Source: Rhodoferax sp.
Lineage (GTDB): Bacteria > Pseudomonadota > Gammaproteobacteria > Burkholderiales > Burkholderiaceae_C
Direction: 5' to 3'
Assembly: GCA_003133245.1 (NCBI GenBank)
Contig: PKWM01000030.1
Location: forward strand, 23,010-87,009
Length of the DNA stretch: 64,000 bases
Of the stretch, positions 55,008 through 63,036 are shown in pieces (within the stretch, counting starts at the first letter, position 1; every line of letters starts with the position of its first letter). Below the pieces are notes generated by a model, which worked only from the letters and a program-made list of their open reading frames with translations, was not told the origin of the DNA and did not search any database. Made by a program: the position numbers and the translations under genes.

Positions 55008-55382
55008 ATGAAAAAAGTACAAGTATTTGACCCAGCCCTGTGTTGTAGCAGTGGCGTTTGCGGCACCGATGTCGATCAGAAATTGGTCGATTTCTCGGCC
55101 GACGTGGACTGGGTCAAACAACAAGGCGCGCAAATTGAGCGCTTCAATCTGGCCCAGCAACCGATAGCGTTTGCCGAAAACGCGGCTGTAAAAGGGTTGC
55201 TGGAGCGCTCGGGCGAATCCGTCTTACCGATCACCTTGGTGGATGGTGAAGTGGCCCTTGCCGGGCGCTACCCGAGCCGCGACGACTTGGCGCGTTGGCT
55301 CGGCGTGATGGCCCCGGACGCTGAACCAGCCGCTGTGGTTAGCAGCAATGCCTGTTGCGGCGGCGGGAAGTGCTGCGGATGA
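55008..55382 (+). CDS. arsD: Arsenical metallochaperone ArsD
   Basis: 124 residues. The As(III)-binding cysteines essential in characterised ArsD are at the same positions: Cys12, Cys13 and Cys18 in LCCSSGVCG. The C-terminus adds ACCGGGKCCG (Cys116, 117, 122, 123), the vicinal pairs found in ArsD of plasmid R773. ArsD delivers As(III) to ArsA. Its stop codon overlaps the arsA ATG (ATGA), so both are translationally coupled. Confidence 0.95.
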   Translation: MKKVQVFDPALCCSSGVCGTDVDQKLVDFSADVDWVKQQGAQIERFNLAQQPIAFAENAAVKGLLERSGESVLPITLVDGEVALAGRYPSRDDLARWLGVMAPDAEPAAVVSSNACCGGGKCCG

Positions 55383-57238
55383 ATTTCCTTCAATCAGCTC
55401 CGCGCTTTCTCTTTTTTACCGGTAAGGGCGGTGTTGGCAAAACCTCCATTGCCTGCGCCACCGCTCTGGAACTGGCGCGCCTGAACAAGCGAGTGCTGCT
55501 GGTCAGTACCGACCCGGCCTCCAACGTCGGTCAGGTGTTCGGCATCACTATCGGAAACCAGATCACCCAGGTGGTTGAGGTGCCGAATCTGAGCGCGCTG
55601 GAGATCGATCCGCAAGCCGCTGCGCAGGCCTACCGCGACCGCATCGTGGGGCCGGTGCGCGGCGTGCTGCCCGACTCGGTGGTCAAGGGCATTGAAGAAC
55701 AGCTCTCGGGCGCTTGCACCACCGAGATTGCGGCATTTGACGAATTCACGGCACTGCTGACGGATGGCGCACTGACGCAAGATTTTGACCACATCGTGTT
55801 TGACACCGCGCCCACCGGTCACACCATCCGCATGCTGCAGTTGCCCGGTGCCTGGAGCGGTTTTCTGGAAGACGGCAAAGGCGACGCTTCGTGCCTCGGG
55901 CCACTGGCCGGACTGGAAAAGCAGCGCACCCAGTACAAGGCCGCAGTGGATGCGCTGGCAGCCCCATTGAAAACCCGTCTGGTCTTGGTGGCGCGTGCGC
56001 AAGCAGCGACATTGAATGAAGCCGCGCGCACGCATGGCGAGTTGGCAGGCATTGGGCTGAGCCGACAATATTTAGTGATCAATGGCGTGTTCCCGGCGGC
56101 GCAGGCGGTGGGCGACCCATTGGCACAAGCGATTGTCAGGCGCGAGCAGGCGGTGCTGGCCAACTTGCCCGACGCGCTGCGCGATTTGCCAACGGATCAG
56201 ATTGAACTCAAGGCCTTTAATTTGATGGGTTTGGGGGCGTTGCGGCAACTGTTGACAAGTACTGACACCCAGACTGATCGTCATCGCGAGGAGCGCAGCG
56301 ACCTCGGTGGCAGCCACGCGGCTGACAGCGACATGGCGATCCCCGGCACCATGGATTGCCGCACTGCGCTCGCAATGACGAACACCGCTGTGGCTGGCGC
56401 GCCGGGTGGACACTGCTTAGCCACGCTGGTGGACGGCATCGCCGCAGAAGGCCACGGCCTGGTGATGCTGATGGGCAAGGGCGGTGTCGGCAAAACGACA
56501 CTGGCGGCGGCGATCGCAGTGGAGTTGGCCACGCGTGGCTATCCTGTACACCTGAGCACCTCTGACCCGGCGGCGCATTTGATGGAAACGCTGCATGGCA
56601 CACTGGAACACCTCACCGTCAGCCGCATCGACCCGCATGAAGTCACTGAAGCCTACCGCGCGCAAGTGCTGGCCACCAAAGGGGCCAAGCTGGACGCAGC
56701 CGGTCGTGCTGTGCTCGAAGAAGACTTGCGCTCGCCCTGTACGGAAGAGATCGCAGTGTTTCAGGCGTTCTCACGGGTCATCCGTGAAGCCGGTAAAAAG
56801 TTTGTGGTGATGGACACCGCGCCCACCGGCCACACCTTGTTGCTGCTGGACGCCACCGGCGCTTACCACCGCGACATGGTGCGCCAGCTGGGCAGTACCG
56901 GCATGCACTTCACCACCCCTATGATGCAGTTGCAAGACCCCAAGCAAACCAAGATACTGATCGTGACGCTGGCCGAGACCACGCCGGTGCTGGAGGCGGC
57001 CAATCTGCAAACGGATTTGCGCCGCGCCGGCATTGAGCCCTGGGCCTGGGTCATCAACAACAGTGTGGCCGCAGCCAAGGTGACATCGCCACTACTCAAA
57101 CAGCGTGCCCACAACGAGCTACGAGAAATCGAGTCAGTCACCACCCGGCATGCCAGCCGCTATGCACTGGTGCCTCTATTGAAAGACGAGCCCATTGGCA
57201 TGCAGCGGCTGCAACAATTGTCTGAACAAGGAGTGTGA
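55379..57238 (+). CDS. arsA: Arsenite-stimulated ATPase ArsA (two-domain)
   Basis: 619 residues from the ATG overlapping the arsD stop (MNFLQSAPRFLFFTGKGGVG). Two homologous halves each carry a Walker A (GKGGVGKTS at 15-23; GKGGVGKTT near 365) and the DTAP signature DTAPTGHT (~142 and ~478). The metal-site cysteines occur in LSGACTTEI and LRSPCTEEI. ArsA uses ATP to drive As(III) extrusion with a membrane partner. The linker between halves includes residues ~301-334, encoded by a 102-base palindromic repeat inserted in frame (separate entry), so this linker has a foreign, repeat-derived composition. Confidence 0.95.
   Translation: MNFLQSAPRFLFFTGKGGVGKTSIACATALELARLNKRVLLVSTDPASNVGQVFGITIGNQITQVVEVPNLSALEIDPQAAAQAYRDRIVGPVRGVLPDSVVKGIEEQLSGACTTEIAAFDEFTALLTDGALTQDFDHIVFDTAPTGHTIRMLQLPGAWSGFLEDGKGDASCLGPLAGLEKQRTQYKAAVDALAAPLKTRLVLVARAQAATLNEAARTHGELAGIGLSRQYLVINGVFPAAQAVGDPLAQAIVRREQAVLANLPDALRDLPTDQIELKAFNLMGLGALRQLLTSTDTQTDRHREERSDLGGSHAADSDMAIPGTMDCRTALAMTNTAVAGAPGGHCLATLVDGIAAEGHGLVMLMGKGGVGKTTLAAAIAVELATRGYPVHLSTSDPAAHLMETLHGTLEHLTVSRIDPHEVTEAYRAQVLATKGAKLDAAGRAVLEEDLRSPCTEEIAVFQAFSRVIREAGKKFVVMDTAPTGHTLLLLDATGAYHRDMVRQLGSTGMHFTTPMMQLQDPKQTKILIVTLAETTPVLEAANLQTDLRRAGIEPWAWVINNSVAAAKVTSPLLKQRAHNELREIESVTTRHASRYALVPLLKDEPIGMQRLQQLSEQGV
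56279..56380. repeat. Palindromic repeat inserted in frame inside arsA
   Basis: The segment begins CGTCATCGCGAGGAGCGCAG and ends CTGCGCTCGCAATGACG, near-perfect reverse complements of one another, and includes CCATGGATTGCCGC. This is the style of a common CGTCATTGCGAG...CGCAATGACG palindromic element found scattered in many proteobacterial genomes (recognised from memory). It is 102 bases, i.e. 34 codons, with no stop in the arsA frame, and falls in the linker between the two ATPase halves. Confidence 0.75.
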
Positions 57239-57241
57239 ACT

Positions 57242-58309
57242 GTGAGTGCCCAATGTGAAGTCACCGCCAAGCAGGCGGCTGGCGCACCGATGAGCGTGTT
57301 TGAGCGCTATCTAACGGTGTGGGTGGCTTTGTGCATCGTCGCAGGGATCGGGTTGGGGCAGCTCTTGCCCAACGTCTTCCAGGTCATCGGCCGCATGGAG
57401 ATCGCCCACGTCAACCTGCCGGTGGGCGTACTGATCTGGGTGATGATCATCCCAATGCTGCTCAAAGTTGATTTCTCGGCCCTGCGCGAAGTTGGCCAAC
57501 ACATCAAGGGCATTGGTGTCACGCTGTTTGTCAACTGGCTGATCAAACCGTTCAGCATGGCATTGCTGGCCTGGCTGTTCATTCGGCACTGGTTTGCGCC
57601 GCTGTTGCCGCCCGATCAGATCGACAGCTACATTGCCGGGTTGATTTTGCTGGCCGCCGCGCCGTGCACCGCGATGGTGTTCGTCTGGAGCCGCCTCACC
57701 GGTGGCGACCCGCTGTTTACCCTGTCACAAGTGGCACTGAACGACGGCATCATGATCGTAGCCTACGCGCCGCTGGTGGCGTTTTTACTGGGTTTGTCGA
57801 GCATCACCGTGCCGTGGGCCACGCTGTTGATATCGGTGGCGTTGTACATAGTGATCCCGGTCATCGTTGCTCAATTCCTGCGCAAGTCATTGCTGCGTAA
57901 AGGCCAGACCGCCTTTGATGCCATCATGGAGAGAATTGGCCCCTGGTCGATTGCCGCGCTGCTGCTCACGCTGGTGCTGCTGTTCGCCTTTCAGGGCGAA
58001 GCCATTTTGAAGCAGCCGCTGGTGATTGCCTTGCTGGCCGTGCCGATTTTAATTCAGGTGTTCTTCAACTCCGGGCTGGCCTATTTGCTCAACCGCGCCG
58101 TGGGTGAAAAGCACAACATCGCCTGCCCCTCGGCGTTGATTGGTGCTTCCAATTTCTTCGAGCTGGCGGTCGCTGCCGCCATCAGCTTGTTCGGCTTCAA
58201 CTCCGGAGCCGCGCTGGCCACGGTGGTGGGCGTGTTGATCGAAGTGCCGGTGATGCTGCTGGTGGTCAACATCGTCAACCGCTCCAAGTGCTGGTACGAG
58301 CGGGCCTGA
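57242..58309 (+). CDS. ACR3-family arsenite efflux transporter
   Basis: 355 residues, GTG start three bases after the arsA stop. About ten hydrophobic segments; ACR3 landmarks include VGVLIWVMIIPMLLKVDF, AAPCTAMVFVWSRLTGGDP (the essential Cys) and IACPSALIGASNFFELAVA. It is of the ACR3 rather than the ArsB type. It extrudes arsenite using the proton gradient or, with ArsA, ATP. It completes the core arsRCDA-acr3 operon; the next gene starts 24 bases later. Confidence 0.95.
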   Translation: MSAQCEVTAKQAAGAPMSVFERYLTVWVALCIVAGIGLGQLLPNVFQVIGRMEIAHVNLPVGVLIWVMIIPMLLKVDFSALREVGQHIKGIGVTLFVNWLIKPFSMALLAWLFIRHWFAPLLPPDQIDSYIAGLILLAAAPCTAMVFVWSRLTGGDPLFTLSQVALNDGIMIVAYAPLVAFLLGLSSITVPWATLLISVALYIVIPVIVAQFLRKSLLRKGQTAFDAIMERIGPWSIAALLLTLVLLFAFQGEAILKQPLVIALLAVPILIQVFFNSGLAYLLNRAVGEKHNIACPSALIGASNFFELAVAAAISLFGFNSGAALATVVGVLIEVPVMLLVVNIVNRSKCWYERA

Positions 58310-58333
58310 GTCTGTCTGGAATGAAACAAGTCA

Positions 58334-59230
58334 ATGCGTAACGACCCTAGCCACGCTCCAACTGACTTCAACCGCGCCTTTGCCATTGGCATTGTGCTTA
58401 ATCTGGTGTTCGTCGGCATTGAAGCGTTTTATGGCTGGCGCGTCAATTCGTTGGCCCTGCTGGCCGATGCCGGACATAACCTGAGCGACGTGGCCGGTTT
58501 GGTGCTGGCCTGGGGCGGCGCGCTGGCAGGCCGACTGCGCCCGGATGCACGCCACAGTTACGGCTGGAAGCGGGCCTCGATTCTGGCCGCGTTTGCCAAT
58601 GCGTTGCTGCTGCTGGTGGCGATGGGCGCGCTGGCTTGGGAGGCCATCGGCCGTTTATTCTCAGCACAGGTTTCCTTGCAGGAACAAGGCGTGACCATCA
58701 TGGTGGTGGCGGGCATTGGTATCGTGATCAATGGCGCAACCGCCCTGCTGTTCATGCGCGGGCGCGAGAGCGACCTCAACATCCGCGCTGCCTTTTTGCA
58801 CATGGCGGCCGATGCCCTGGTGTCCGCCGGTGTAGTGGTGGCCGGTGCGCTGACGCTCTGGAGGGGCTGGAGCTGGCTCGACCCGGTGGCAAGTCTGGCC
58901 ATTGCGGGTGTAATTTTGTGGGGCACCTGGGACTTGTTCAAGCAGTCCTTGCACATGCTGTTTGACGGCGTGCCAAAGGGCACCGACCTGCTGGCGGTGC
59001 GCGACTACCTGGCCGCGCTGCCCGGTGTGGCGCGGGTGCACGACCTGCACATCTGGGCCATGGGCACCTCGCAAGTGGCGTTGACGGCGCAGCTGGTGAT
59101 GCCGCAAGGGTCTGCGGGGGATGCTTTCCTGAAAGACGCAACGCGGCAAATGCATGACCGGTTTGAGATTACACATGTGACTCTACAGGTCATGAAAGAG
59201 CCGTTTACGCCAGCCTGCGCAAACTTTTAA
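58334..59230 (+). CDS. Cation diffusion facilitator (CzcD-type) metal exporter
   Basis: 298 residues with six membrane segments and a cytoplasmic C-terminal domain (~210-298). Metal-site residues occur in ADAGHNLSD (Asp45, His48, Asp52) and in HMAADALVSAG (~156-166). The C-domain phrase VHDLHIWAMGTSQVALTAQL is typical of CzcD/ZitB. It exports Zn(II) and similar divalent cations by proton antiport. It follows acr3 by 24 bases and may extend the arsenic operon to other metals. Confidence 0.9.
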   Translation: MRNDPSHAPTDFNRAFAIGIVLNLVFVGIEAFYGWRVNSLALLADAGHNLSDVAGLVLAWGGALAGRLRPDARHSYGWKRASILAAFANALLLLVAMGALAWEAIGRLFSAQVSLQEQGVTIMVVAGIGIVINGATALLFMRGRESDLNIRAAFLHMAADALVSAGVVVAGALTLWRGWSWLDPVASLAIAGVILWGTWDLFKQSLHMLFDGVPKGTDLLAVRDYLAALPGVARVHDLHIWAMGTSQVALTAQLVMPQGSAGDAFLKDATRQMHDRFEITHVTLQVMKEPFTPACANF

Positions 59231-59250
59231 GTTACCCAAGTCAACACAAA

Positions 59251-60057
59251 ATGGAAGCTACAACTCTCACGATTGCAATGGGCGCGCTCATCGGACTGGT
59301 GATGGCCCTCACCGGCGCGGGCGGTGGCGTGCTGGCCATTCCGCTCCTGGTTTTTGGCCTGAACCTGTCTTTGCAGCAGGCAGCGCCGGTGGGGCTGGTG
59401 GCGGTGGGTTCGGCAGCCGCTCTGGGCGCAGCGCTGGGGCTGCGTCAGAACATCGTGCGCTACCGTGCAGCCGCTTTGATCGGCTCGGTTGGCATGCTGT
59501 TGGCGCCGCTTGGCGTCTTCATGGCGCAGCGGCTTCCAAACCGCCCCCTGTTAGCTGCTTTTGCCATGGTGCTGATCTACACCGCCTGGCGCATGCTCAA
59601 ACGCACTGTAGTCTCAGATCCGCTGCCGAAGGCTGCGCTGTGTCGCGTGAACAGCCGGGATCAACGCCTGATCTGGACCCGGCCCTGCGCCCGGGCGTTA
59701 ACCGGCACCGGCGTGATCGCGGGGTTGCTCAGCGGATTGCTCGGCGTCGGCGGGGGCTTTGTCATCATCCCGGCGCTGCTGCGTCATACCGACCTGGACA
59801 TACGCAGCGTTCAGGCGACTTCGCTGGCCGTCATTGCCCTGGTCTCCGTGAGCGGAGTTTCTGCGGCAGCCGCCCATGGACCGTTGGCCTGGGCAGTGGC
59901 CCTGCCCTTCGCTGCGGGTGCCTTGCTGGCTTTGGTGGCAGGCCGACAAATCGCCAAGAAGCTTGATGCCAAACACCTGCAACAGGGCTTTGCGTGGTTT
60001 TGCTTGATGGTTGCGCTGTTGATGTTAGTCCGGGCTACGGGCTTGATTGCCAACTAA
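59251..60057 (+). CDS. TauE/SafE family sulfite/anion exporter permease
   Basis: 268 residues, about eight hydrophobic segments. Family phrases are ALIGLVMALTGAGGGVLAIPLLVFGL at the start (split) and GLLSGLLGVGGGFVIIPALL in the second half, the internally duplicated TauE/SafE layout. These permeases export sulfite, sulfoacetate or related anions, but substrates vary widely. It follows the CDF gene by 20 bases, so probably co-transcribed, and precedes a Crp/Fnr-linked thiol cluster. Confidence 0.88.
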   Translation: MEATTLTIAMGALIGLVMALTGAGGGVLAIPLLVFGLNLSLQQAAPVGLVAVGSAAALGAALGLRQNIVRYRAAALIGSVGMLLAPLGVFMAQRLPNRPLLAAFAMVLIYTAWRMLKRTVVSDPLPKAALCRVNSRDQRLIWTRPCARALTGTGVIAGLLSGLLGVGGGFVIIPALLRHTDLDIRSVQATSLAVIALVSVSGVSAAAAHGPLAWAVALPFAAGALLALVAGRQIAKKLDAKHLQQGFAWFCLMVALLMLVRATGLIAN

Positions 60058-60068
60058 CTCAAATGGTG

Positions 60069-60488
60069 TCAGCTGTGGCAGTTGCATGCGTGAGCTAGCT
60101 CGGCAGCGTCGTGAGTGCATCCATCTGCGTCATCATGGCCATGGTCGTGCTGGCAAGCTTCGCTGGCAGATTTCACGCGGCCCGCAAGGAACGCTGCCAC
60201 TGCCAATGCAGGAATACTCTCGTCGGTTGCCACCACCTGCACGCCACGCGCTGCCAGATGGCGGATAAAGCCTTCACCCGCACCGCCAGTGATCAGTACC
60301 TTCATGCTGTCCAGCGGATGCACGGCTTCATGAGCGTAGCCATGGATGGTCATATCGGCATCAAGATCGAGTCGCTCGACTTCCTGCGGCGGCGTTTGGC
60401 CATCGGCTTCGAATACGAGGAAGCGACGCGCCCGTCCGGCATGGCCGGTGACGGTACGAAAATTCTGGCTAGTAACGGCGATACGCAT
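60069..60488 (-). CDS. NifX/NifB-like (dinitrogenase FeMo-cofactor family) protein
   Basis: 139 residues from the ATG giving MRIAVTSQNFRTVTGHAGRA; a longer open frame upstream is unlikely. It is a single NifX/NafY-type domain (~1-105: MKVLITGGAGEGFIRHLAAR, GVQVVATDE). The C-terminal ~30 residues are rich in His and Cys (CQHDHGHDDADGCTHDAAE, then CNCHS), a likely metal-binding tail. Outside nif clusters this domain occurs in proteins of unknown role; no nitrogenase genes are in the window. It is divergent from the crp-type gene and converges with the TauE/SafE gene. Confidence 0.85.
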   Translation of the reverse strand: MRIAVTSQNFRTVTGHAGRARRFLVFEADGQTPPQEVERLDLDADMTIHGYAHEAVHPLDSMKVLITGGAGEGFIRHLAARGVQVVATDESIPALAVAAFLAGRVKSASEACQHDHGHDDADGCTHDAAELAHACNCHS

Positions 60489-60601
60489 TGATGTTTCCCG
60501 GTTGGAACTCATTGAGTTGAGTGGTGAAAGATGCCATGATAGGAAAAGTTCAAACGTTTGTCTGTGCCAAAAGTCACACAAGCGTATTGGGTGAGATATT
60601 T

Positions 60602-60615
60602 TTGTTAATTATCAA
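60602..60615. promoter_or_regulatory. FNR/Crp-type box upstream of the Crp/Fnr gene
   Basis: TTGTTAATTATCAA matches the FNR consensus TTGAT-N4-ATCAA except for one base. It lies 11 bases before the TTG start of the Crp/Fnr-family gene, overlapping its ribosome-binding region, and 114 bases upstream of the divergent NifX-like gene. This suggests control by the encoded regulator or by FNR; inferred from sequence only. Confidence 0.5.
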
Positions 60616-60626
60616 AGGACATTGCC

Positions 60627-61292
60627 TTGGTCACAATTCCAGCATCAACGCAGGCTGAGGTGCTTTACCCGGCGCTGGCGCAAGTCCGACCCTCGCTGGC
60701 CGAGTTGGGTGCGGCCGTGGCATCGATGCAGGCGGGCGTTGGCACGGTTTTATTCAGTGAGAACTCACCCTGCCAGGGTTTTCCGCTGGTGCTCGATGGT
60801 GAAATCAAGGTCTCGCGCAGCTCGGGTGATGGCCGCACGCTGGAGCTGTACCGCGTGGTGCCGGGCGAGATTTGTCTGGTGTCTTCAAGTTGCCTGTTTC
60901 GCTCCCAGCCGCTGTCAGCCAGCGCTGTCACGACCAAAGCCAGCACACTGATTCTGATTCCCCCAGATATCTTCCAGAGTTGGCTCGACAGTGCGGCCTT
61001 TCGCAACGAAGTACTGGGCCTGTTTGCCGAGCGCATGGCGGATCTGACCAGCTTGATTGACGCCGTGGCTTTTCACAAACTCGACCGTCGTCTGGCCGCT
61101 GCACTGCTGGGCCACGGCCAGCAGCTCAATATCACACACCAAGCACTGGCCGATGAGCTCGGCACCGTGCGCGAGATCGTGACCCGCTTGCTGCACCGCT
61201 TCGAGCGTGAAGGCTGGGTGGTGCTGGGGCGCGAACAAATTCAGATCAGCAACAGCGCGGCCTTGCGTGGGGTGGCCGCCCAGGCTGGGTGA
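60627..61292 (+). CDS. Crp/Fnr family transcriptional regulator
   Basis: 221 residues from a TTG start with AAAGGA eight bases upstream. A cNMP-binding-like sensor domain (~20-140, LVLDGEIKVSRSSGDGRT) and a helix-turn-helix (~170-205, THQALADELGTVREIVTRLL). The recognition helix RExxTR fits Crp/Fnr DNA contacts. Cys49, Cys83 and Cys89 (EICLVSSSC) replace the FNR N-terminal Fe-S cysteines, so no standard Fe-S cluster is expected; a thiol or heme sensor is possible but unproven. An FNR-like box precedes it and it leads DUF2892-trxC. Confidence 0.88.
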   Translation: MVTIPASTQAEVLYPALAQVRPSLAELGAAVASMQAGVGTVLFSENSPCQGFPLVLDGEIKVSRSSGDGRTLELYRVVPGEICLVSSSCLFRSQPLSASAVTTKASTLILIPPDIFQSWLDSAAFRNEVLGLFAERMADLTSLIDAVAFHKLDRRLAAALLGHGQQLNITHQALADELGTVREIVTRLLHRFEREGWVVLGREQIQISNSAALRGVAAQAG

Positions 61293-61363
61293 CTTCTGTC
61301 ACAGACGCGGGCGTCAAAAAAGCGTTTAATTCAATCTCCAATAACCCTCCACAGGAGTTCCTC

Positions 61364-61561
61364 ATGAAAACAAACGAAGGCGGCATCGACCGCATCTTGC
61401 GCATCATCGCCGGTCTGGTATTGCTGGGCTTGACGCTGAACGGCAACATTGGTGTGTGGGGCTGGATCGGCGTGGTGCCGCTAGCTACCGGTGCCCTTGG
61501 CATGTGCCCGCTGTACAGCTTGCTGGGTTTGAACACCTGCCCGATGAAGCCCAAAGCCTGA
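61364..61561 (+). CDS. DUF2892 (YgaP-like transmembrane) protein
   Basis: 65 residues from the ATG giving MKTNEGGIDRILRIIAGLVL, with AGGAG upstream; earlier in-frame codons are less likely. Two membrane segments and the family phrase GALGMCPLYSLLGLNTCP, with two cysteines near the end. DUF2892 proteins often accompany rhodanese or sulfur-oxidation genes; their role is unknown. It follows the Crp/Fnr gene by 71 bases and precedes trxC by 69. Confidence 0.88.
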   Translation: MKTNEGGIDRILRIIAGLVLLGLTLNGNIGVWGWIGVVPLATGALGMCPLYSLLGLNTCPMKPKA

Positions 61562-61630
61562 CGTTCGGCAAAATACAACAGCGGGGCGGTGTGCTGCGGC
61601 GCCACTGCTTCAACCACCCGGAGGGCCATC

Positions 61631-62068
61631 ATGTCAGAAACTGTTCACGTCGTTTGTGCTGAATGCAACACCACCAATCGCATTCCCGCGCTGCACGACA
61701 ATAAAGAAATGAACTGCGGACGCTGTCACAAACCATTGTTCGGCGCTGTGCCCAGGAGCCTGGATGCAACCGGCTTGCAGGCGCAAATCACACAAAGTGA
61801 GATTCCTGTCATCGTCGATTTCTGGGCACCTTGGTGCGGCCCGTGCAAGGCAATGGCACCAGCCTTTGAGCAAGCCAGTTTGATGCTGGGCTCAAGGGCA
61901 CACCTGGTCAAAGTCAATACCGAGGAGCAGCAAGCCCTTGGCAGCCAGTATTCGATACGAAGCATCCCGACGGTGGCGATCTTCAAGGGCGGTCGTGAGC
62001 TAGCGCGCCGATCGGGTGCGGTGTCTGCCACGGACTTGCTGAGCTGGGCTCATTCTGTTGGTGTCTGA
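61631..62068 (+). CDS. trxC: Thioredoxin 2 (TrxC)
   Basis: 145 residues. An N-terminal zinc ribbon (CAEC at 9-12, CGRC at 29-32) precedes a thioredoxin domain with active site WAPWCGPC (Cys69, Cys72). TrxC is a cytoplasmic thiol-disulfide reductant active under oxidative stress and can support reductases such as ArsC. It follows the DUF2892 gene; the next gene is convergent. Confidence 0.93.
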   Translation: MSETVHVVCAECNTTNRIPALHDNKEMNCGRCHKPLFGAVPRSLDATGLQAQITQSEIPVIVDFWAPWCGPCKAMAPAFEQASLMLGSRAHLVKVNTEEQQALGSQYSIRSIPTVAIFKGGRELARRSGAVSATDLLSWAHSVGV

Positions 62069-62118
62069 GTGCGGTTGTTTCACACTTTGCGTGAACTTCT
62101 CCATCAGCCCAACGCTGA

Positions 62119-62340
62119 TCAGTGACAGCAGCTATCGCGCCCGCCACTCGCCTGGATCGGAGGGCATGGCTGTGTGCCGTAGGAACAAAAGACGCAGCAA
62201 TCGCCCGGTTTGGGTGTCAACACGGCGTGGCATTGCTCGCATTCGTAGAACCACTGGCAGGCGTCGGTCGGCATGGTCTCGCTTTTCACAAAACCGCACT
62301 CCGGGCAGGTCAGTGTGGACTCCAGCGTGATGGCGTTCAT
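62119..62340 (-). CDS. GDCCVxC domain Cys-rich protein
   Basis: 73 residues with eleven cysteines: CPEC at 12-15, Cys28, CEQC at 34-37, the signature GDCCVFC (Cys48, 49, 52), Cys59 and a final CC (71-72). The GDCCVxC family is often encoded near mercury or arsenic functions and sometimes as selenoproteins; here the frame uses ordinary Cys codons. Cys pairs suggest zinc or soft-metal binding. It is convergent with trxC (50 bases apart). Confidence 0.85.
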   Translation of the reverse strand: MNAITLESTLTCPECGFVKSETMPTDACQWFYECEQCHAVLTPKPGDCCVFCSYGTQPCPPIQASGGRDSCCH

Positions 62341-62383
62341 GATGTTTTACGTTTACCCGGCAAGTCCAATTCTTCGCTGATCA

Positions 62384-62397
62384 GTGATCTCTATCAA
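62384..62397. promoter_or_regulatory. FNR-like palindrome between the GDCCVxC and thioesterase genes
   Basis: GTGATCTCTATCAA differs from TTGAT-N4-ATCAA by one base. It lies 43 bases upstream of the divergent GDCCVxC start and about 150 bases upstream of the thioesterase gene, so it could serve either. With the box at 60602 it suggests a local FNR/Crp regulon; inference only. Confidence 0.4.
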
Positions 62398-62548
62398 ATT
62401 TTACGTGGAGTTTTGACTTTGAGCCACAGCAGGGAGGCGGCGATCACTGTAACTGGCAGCATGTTTTACTCACAGGTTATGCTTTGCCATTAGGCGCACT
62501 GGTTGAATGCCGCTGCACGCAGCGCCTGTTTTTAACTCCGGAGAATTG

Positions 62549-63010
62549 ATGAAAGCTTTTCAAGACTATTACCCCGAAAACCTGGCGCACTGCTACGGTT
62601 GCGGCTCCAAGAACACGCAGGGCCACCAGATCAAAACCTTTTGGGACGGCGATGAGACCGTGACCCACTTCACGCCCGAAGCGTTTCACACGGCGGTGCC
62701 GGGCTTTACCTATGGCGGCTTGATTGCCTCACTGATCGACTGCCACAGCACCGGCACGGCGGCAGCGGCCATGTACCGCGCCGAGAACCGCACCATGGAC
62801 ACGCTGCCCGCGTTCCGCTTCGTCACCGGTTCGCTGCACGTGGACTACCTGAAACCAACGCCGATCGATCAGACGCTGGAGATTCGTGGCCGGGTGAAAG
62901 AAATCAAGGGCCGCAAGGTGGTGATTGAGACCACCGTATTTGCCGCTGGCGTGGCAACCGCCAAAGGTGAAGTAGTGGCGATTCAGATGCCGGAAAATTT
63001 TGGCGCGTAG
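62549..63010 (+). CDS. PaaI-family hotdog thioesterase
   Basis: 153 residues from the ATG giving MKAFQDYYPENLAHCYGCGS, with GGAG upstream. The hotdog fold is indicated by FTYGGLIASLIDCHSTGTAA (active-site region) and SLHVDYLKPTPIDQTLEIRG. A N-terminal CYGCG pair is common in this subgroup. It likely hydrolyses an acyl-CoA thioester; the substrate is unknown. Its 208-base upstream region contains an FNR-like box. The gene converges with the thiol protein gene. Confidence 0.87.
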   Translation: MKAFQDYYPENLAHCYGCGSKNTQGHQIKTFWDGDETVTHFTPEAFHTAVPGFTYGGLIASLIDCHSTGTAAAAMYRAENRTMDTLPAFRFVTGSLHVDYLKPTPIDQTLEIRGRVKEIKGRKVVIETTVFAAGVATAKGEVVAIQMPENFGA

Positions 63011-63036
63011 GCGGCAGCTTTTACTCCAAAATAAAA

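Noticed and set aside
60069..60488. NifX-like gene as a sign of nitrogen fixation
   Set aside because: No nif structural or assembly gene is present; this domain is common outside nif clusters.
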